Part shown: positions 44,523 to 45,519 of the stretch, in pieces | How positions within the stretch are numbered: position 1 is the first letter of the stretch | Layout of the letters: the number at the start of each line of letters is the position of its first letter | From: Nemertoderma westbladi | Lineage: Eukaryota; Xenacoelomorpha; Nemertodermatida; Nemertodermatidae | Direction: 5' to 3' | DNA length: 45,519 bases | Assembly: GCA_032718475.1 (NCBI GenBank) | Contig: JAUCBJ010005107.1 | Span: forward strand, 1 to 45,519 | Translations under genes and position numbers: made by a program | The notes under the pieces: generated by a model | Seen by the model: the letters and a program-made list of their open reading frames with translations, nothing else | What the model was told of the DNA's origin: nothing | The model's database searches: none

Positions 44523-44610
44523 TTGTCCTTATTTCTCAAACGTGTGTTTGTTTATTTGTACACACAACTTCTTGTGCACTTAATTTTGATGGAATTGGAT
44601 GAAACTTTGA
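44523..44610 (+). repeat. Repeat R3, plus-strand arm in CCT1 intron 1
   Basis: TGTCCTTATTTCTCA, then TTTG repeats, GTACACACAACTTCTTG and GATGGAATTGGATGAAAC. The reverse complement of this series lies at 45315-45405, and the start also occurs at 4642. Confidence 0.75.
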
Positions 44611-45314
44611 TGGATGATAGTTCATTATCGGACCTAGTTGTGGAATGCAAGGTTTATTTCGGCATTTTGGTCACTACTAGCAACTACTACTGGGATCTAT
44701 ATTCTAGATCCTATAACGCAATCGTTCAGTACCACACTGAACTGAACTGAACTGAATAAATTAGTAGCTAAATTAGGACGTCCGATTTTATGATTTTTTA
44801 TATTTAGCATAATATGCTATAATATCCTTTATTGACGGACTCCCCCTAGTGATCTTAACGTAAATAAGCTTGCCAGCCGAGAGATGGCAATGTGGACGGA
44901 TCCATTGCTATCAATATTGTTGTATTAATTTTCGCGCCTATGCAAGGAAGCCTAATAACGAAAAACGCAAAACGAAACAGTGGGCAAAGTACCGTCTGTA
45001 CAATACAATTATTATTTTATTGTTTGTTGTAATGAATTACGCGCATAAGCAGGGAGCAGCCTAATAAGTAATAACGAATGAGAACCCAATAGTTGTCAAT
45101 GTGGAGCAGACAGCTCTCTCAATTACACCGCTACTTACTTACTTCCACACTGAACCTCCAATAGGATGTTGTCTTGGCAACGATATTCGGGATTGGCTAG
45201 CCAGTATGATAATAGTAATATAGTATAAATGTATCTTCTACAATTCTAAACGAAATAAAGCGAAATTTTGCATAAAGCATGTCCAATAGGTGCTCCCTGC
45301 GGGGTGTCAGTTTC
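44611..45314. other. CCT1 intron 1 interior, no gene seen
   Basis: It includes a short CTGAA pentamer run at about 44738-44756. Two loosely similar blocks follow at about 44935-44970 and 45035-45080, sharing CGCGC and AAGCCTAATAA-like words. No CCT1 coding sequence was found. Confidence 0.5.
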
Positions 45315-45405
45315 ATCCAATTCCATCAACATTAAGTGCAAGAAGCTGTGTGTACAAACATACAAACAAACACACAAACAAACACGTGTGAGAAATAAGG
45401 ACATC
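45315..45405 (-). repeat. Repeat R3, minus-strand arm
   Basis: Reverse complement of 44523-44610, with CAAACAAACACAC, ACACGTG and TGAGAAATAAGGACA. With the plus-strand arm it could form a long hairpin in the pre-mRNA. Confidence 0.75.
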
Positions 45406-45458
45406 AGATGGATCCGTCCAATATATAAGTAGAAATCAAAGGCTATGAAGTTTGGCCC

Positions 45459-45474
45459 GGGGGGGGGGGGGGGG
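45459..45474. repeat. Poly-G run
   Basis: Sixteen G in a row, like the runs at 2731, 20545 and (as C) 397-538, 21452, 29440 and 37583. Confidence 0.9.
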
Positions 45475-45519
45475 CGACTATGTCATACATACGTGCTCTT
45501 CTATCGGGATCTCCTGAGT

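Noticed and set aside
44201-44539. Open frame of 112 codons with a repeated protein unit on the minus strand
   Set aside because: It is the antisense reading of the 33-bp splice-site array and CCT1 exon end; the repeat length (33) is a multiple of three, so it stays open by default.
44523-45519. Second CCT1 exon
   Set aside because: No sequence encoding the residues that follow READITK in the family was found in the remaining 1 kb.

Overview
The window is animal genomic DNA from a species I cannot name. Two things support this. The N-terminal exon of a cytosolic chaperonin gene, CCT1 (TCP-1 alpha), sits at the right edge and ends in a GT splice donor. Most of the rest is LTR retrotransposon of the BEL/Pao type, which is known from animals, plus Ty3/Gypsy pieces. 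The DNA is AT-rich, with long poly-C/poly-G runs, minisatellites and clusters of the palindromes ACCGGT and TAGGCCTA. I see no bacterial features, operons or CRISPR arrays.

Layout. 1-5,156 is repeat DNA: poly-C, a 19-bp minisatellite, two fold-back sequences and copies of several dispersed repeats. 5,157-5,850 is a solo LTR with a 5-bp target duplication. 5,965-6,581 encodes a seven-finger zinc-finger exon in which C2H2 and C2HC fingers alternate. 7,225-8,630 holds satellite-like units, a tRNA-derived SINE and a GATAC microsatellite. 8,631-20,461 is a complete BEL/Pao element on the minus strand: 1,236-bp LTRs with one difference seen between them and a CATAG target duplication. It carries a 1,376-codon open Gag-protease frame from which the reverse transcriptase and integrase are missing, and a broken accessory ORF before the 3' LTR. 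20,467-24,944 is repeat DNA with a minus-strand Gypsy integrase fragment. 24,945-37,929 is an older plus-strand composite with an LTR of the same family, a broken gag of the first type, the same accessory ORF, then the gag-pol of a second BEL/Pao lineage and an LTR fragment. 37,931-39,795 is a Gypsy gag-protease-RT fragment. 39,796-40,649 may be a small DNA transposon. 42,035-42,715 is a 68-bp tandem array. 43,443-44,267 is CCT1 exon 1, followed by a 33-bp tandem array that multiplies the exon end and its 5' splice site.

How the parts relate. The element at 8,631-20,461 is very young by its LTRs, yet it has no polymerase or integrase and its accessory ORF is broken. It was therefore probably moved in trans by a related element. 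The composite at 24,945-37,929 shows two BEL/Pao lineages joined next to a gag start codon. The only features that look like host genes are the zinc-finger exon and CCT1. The most unusual observation is the run of eight tandem 5' splice sites at CCT1, where use of any but the first would bring an in-frame stop into the mRNA.
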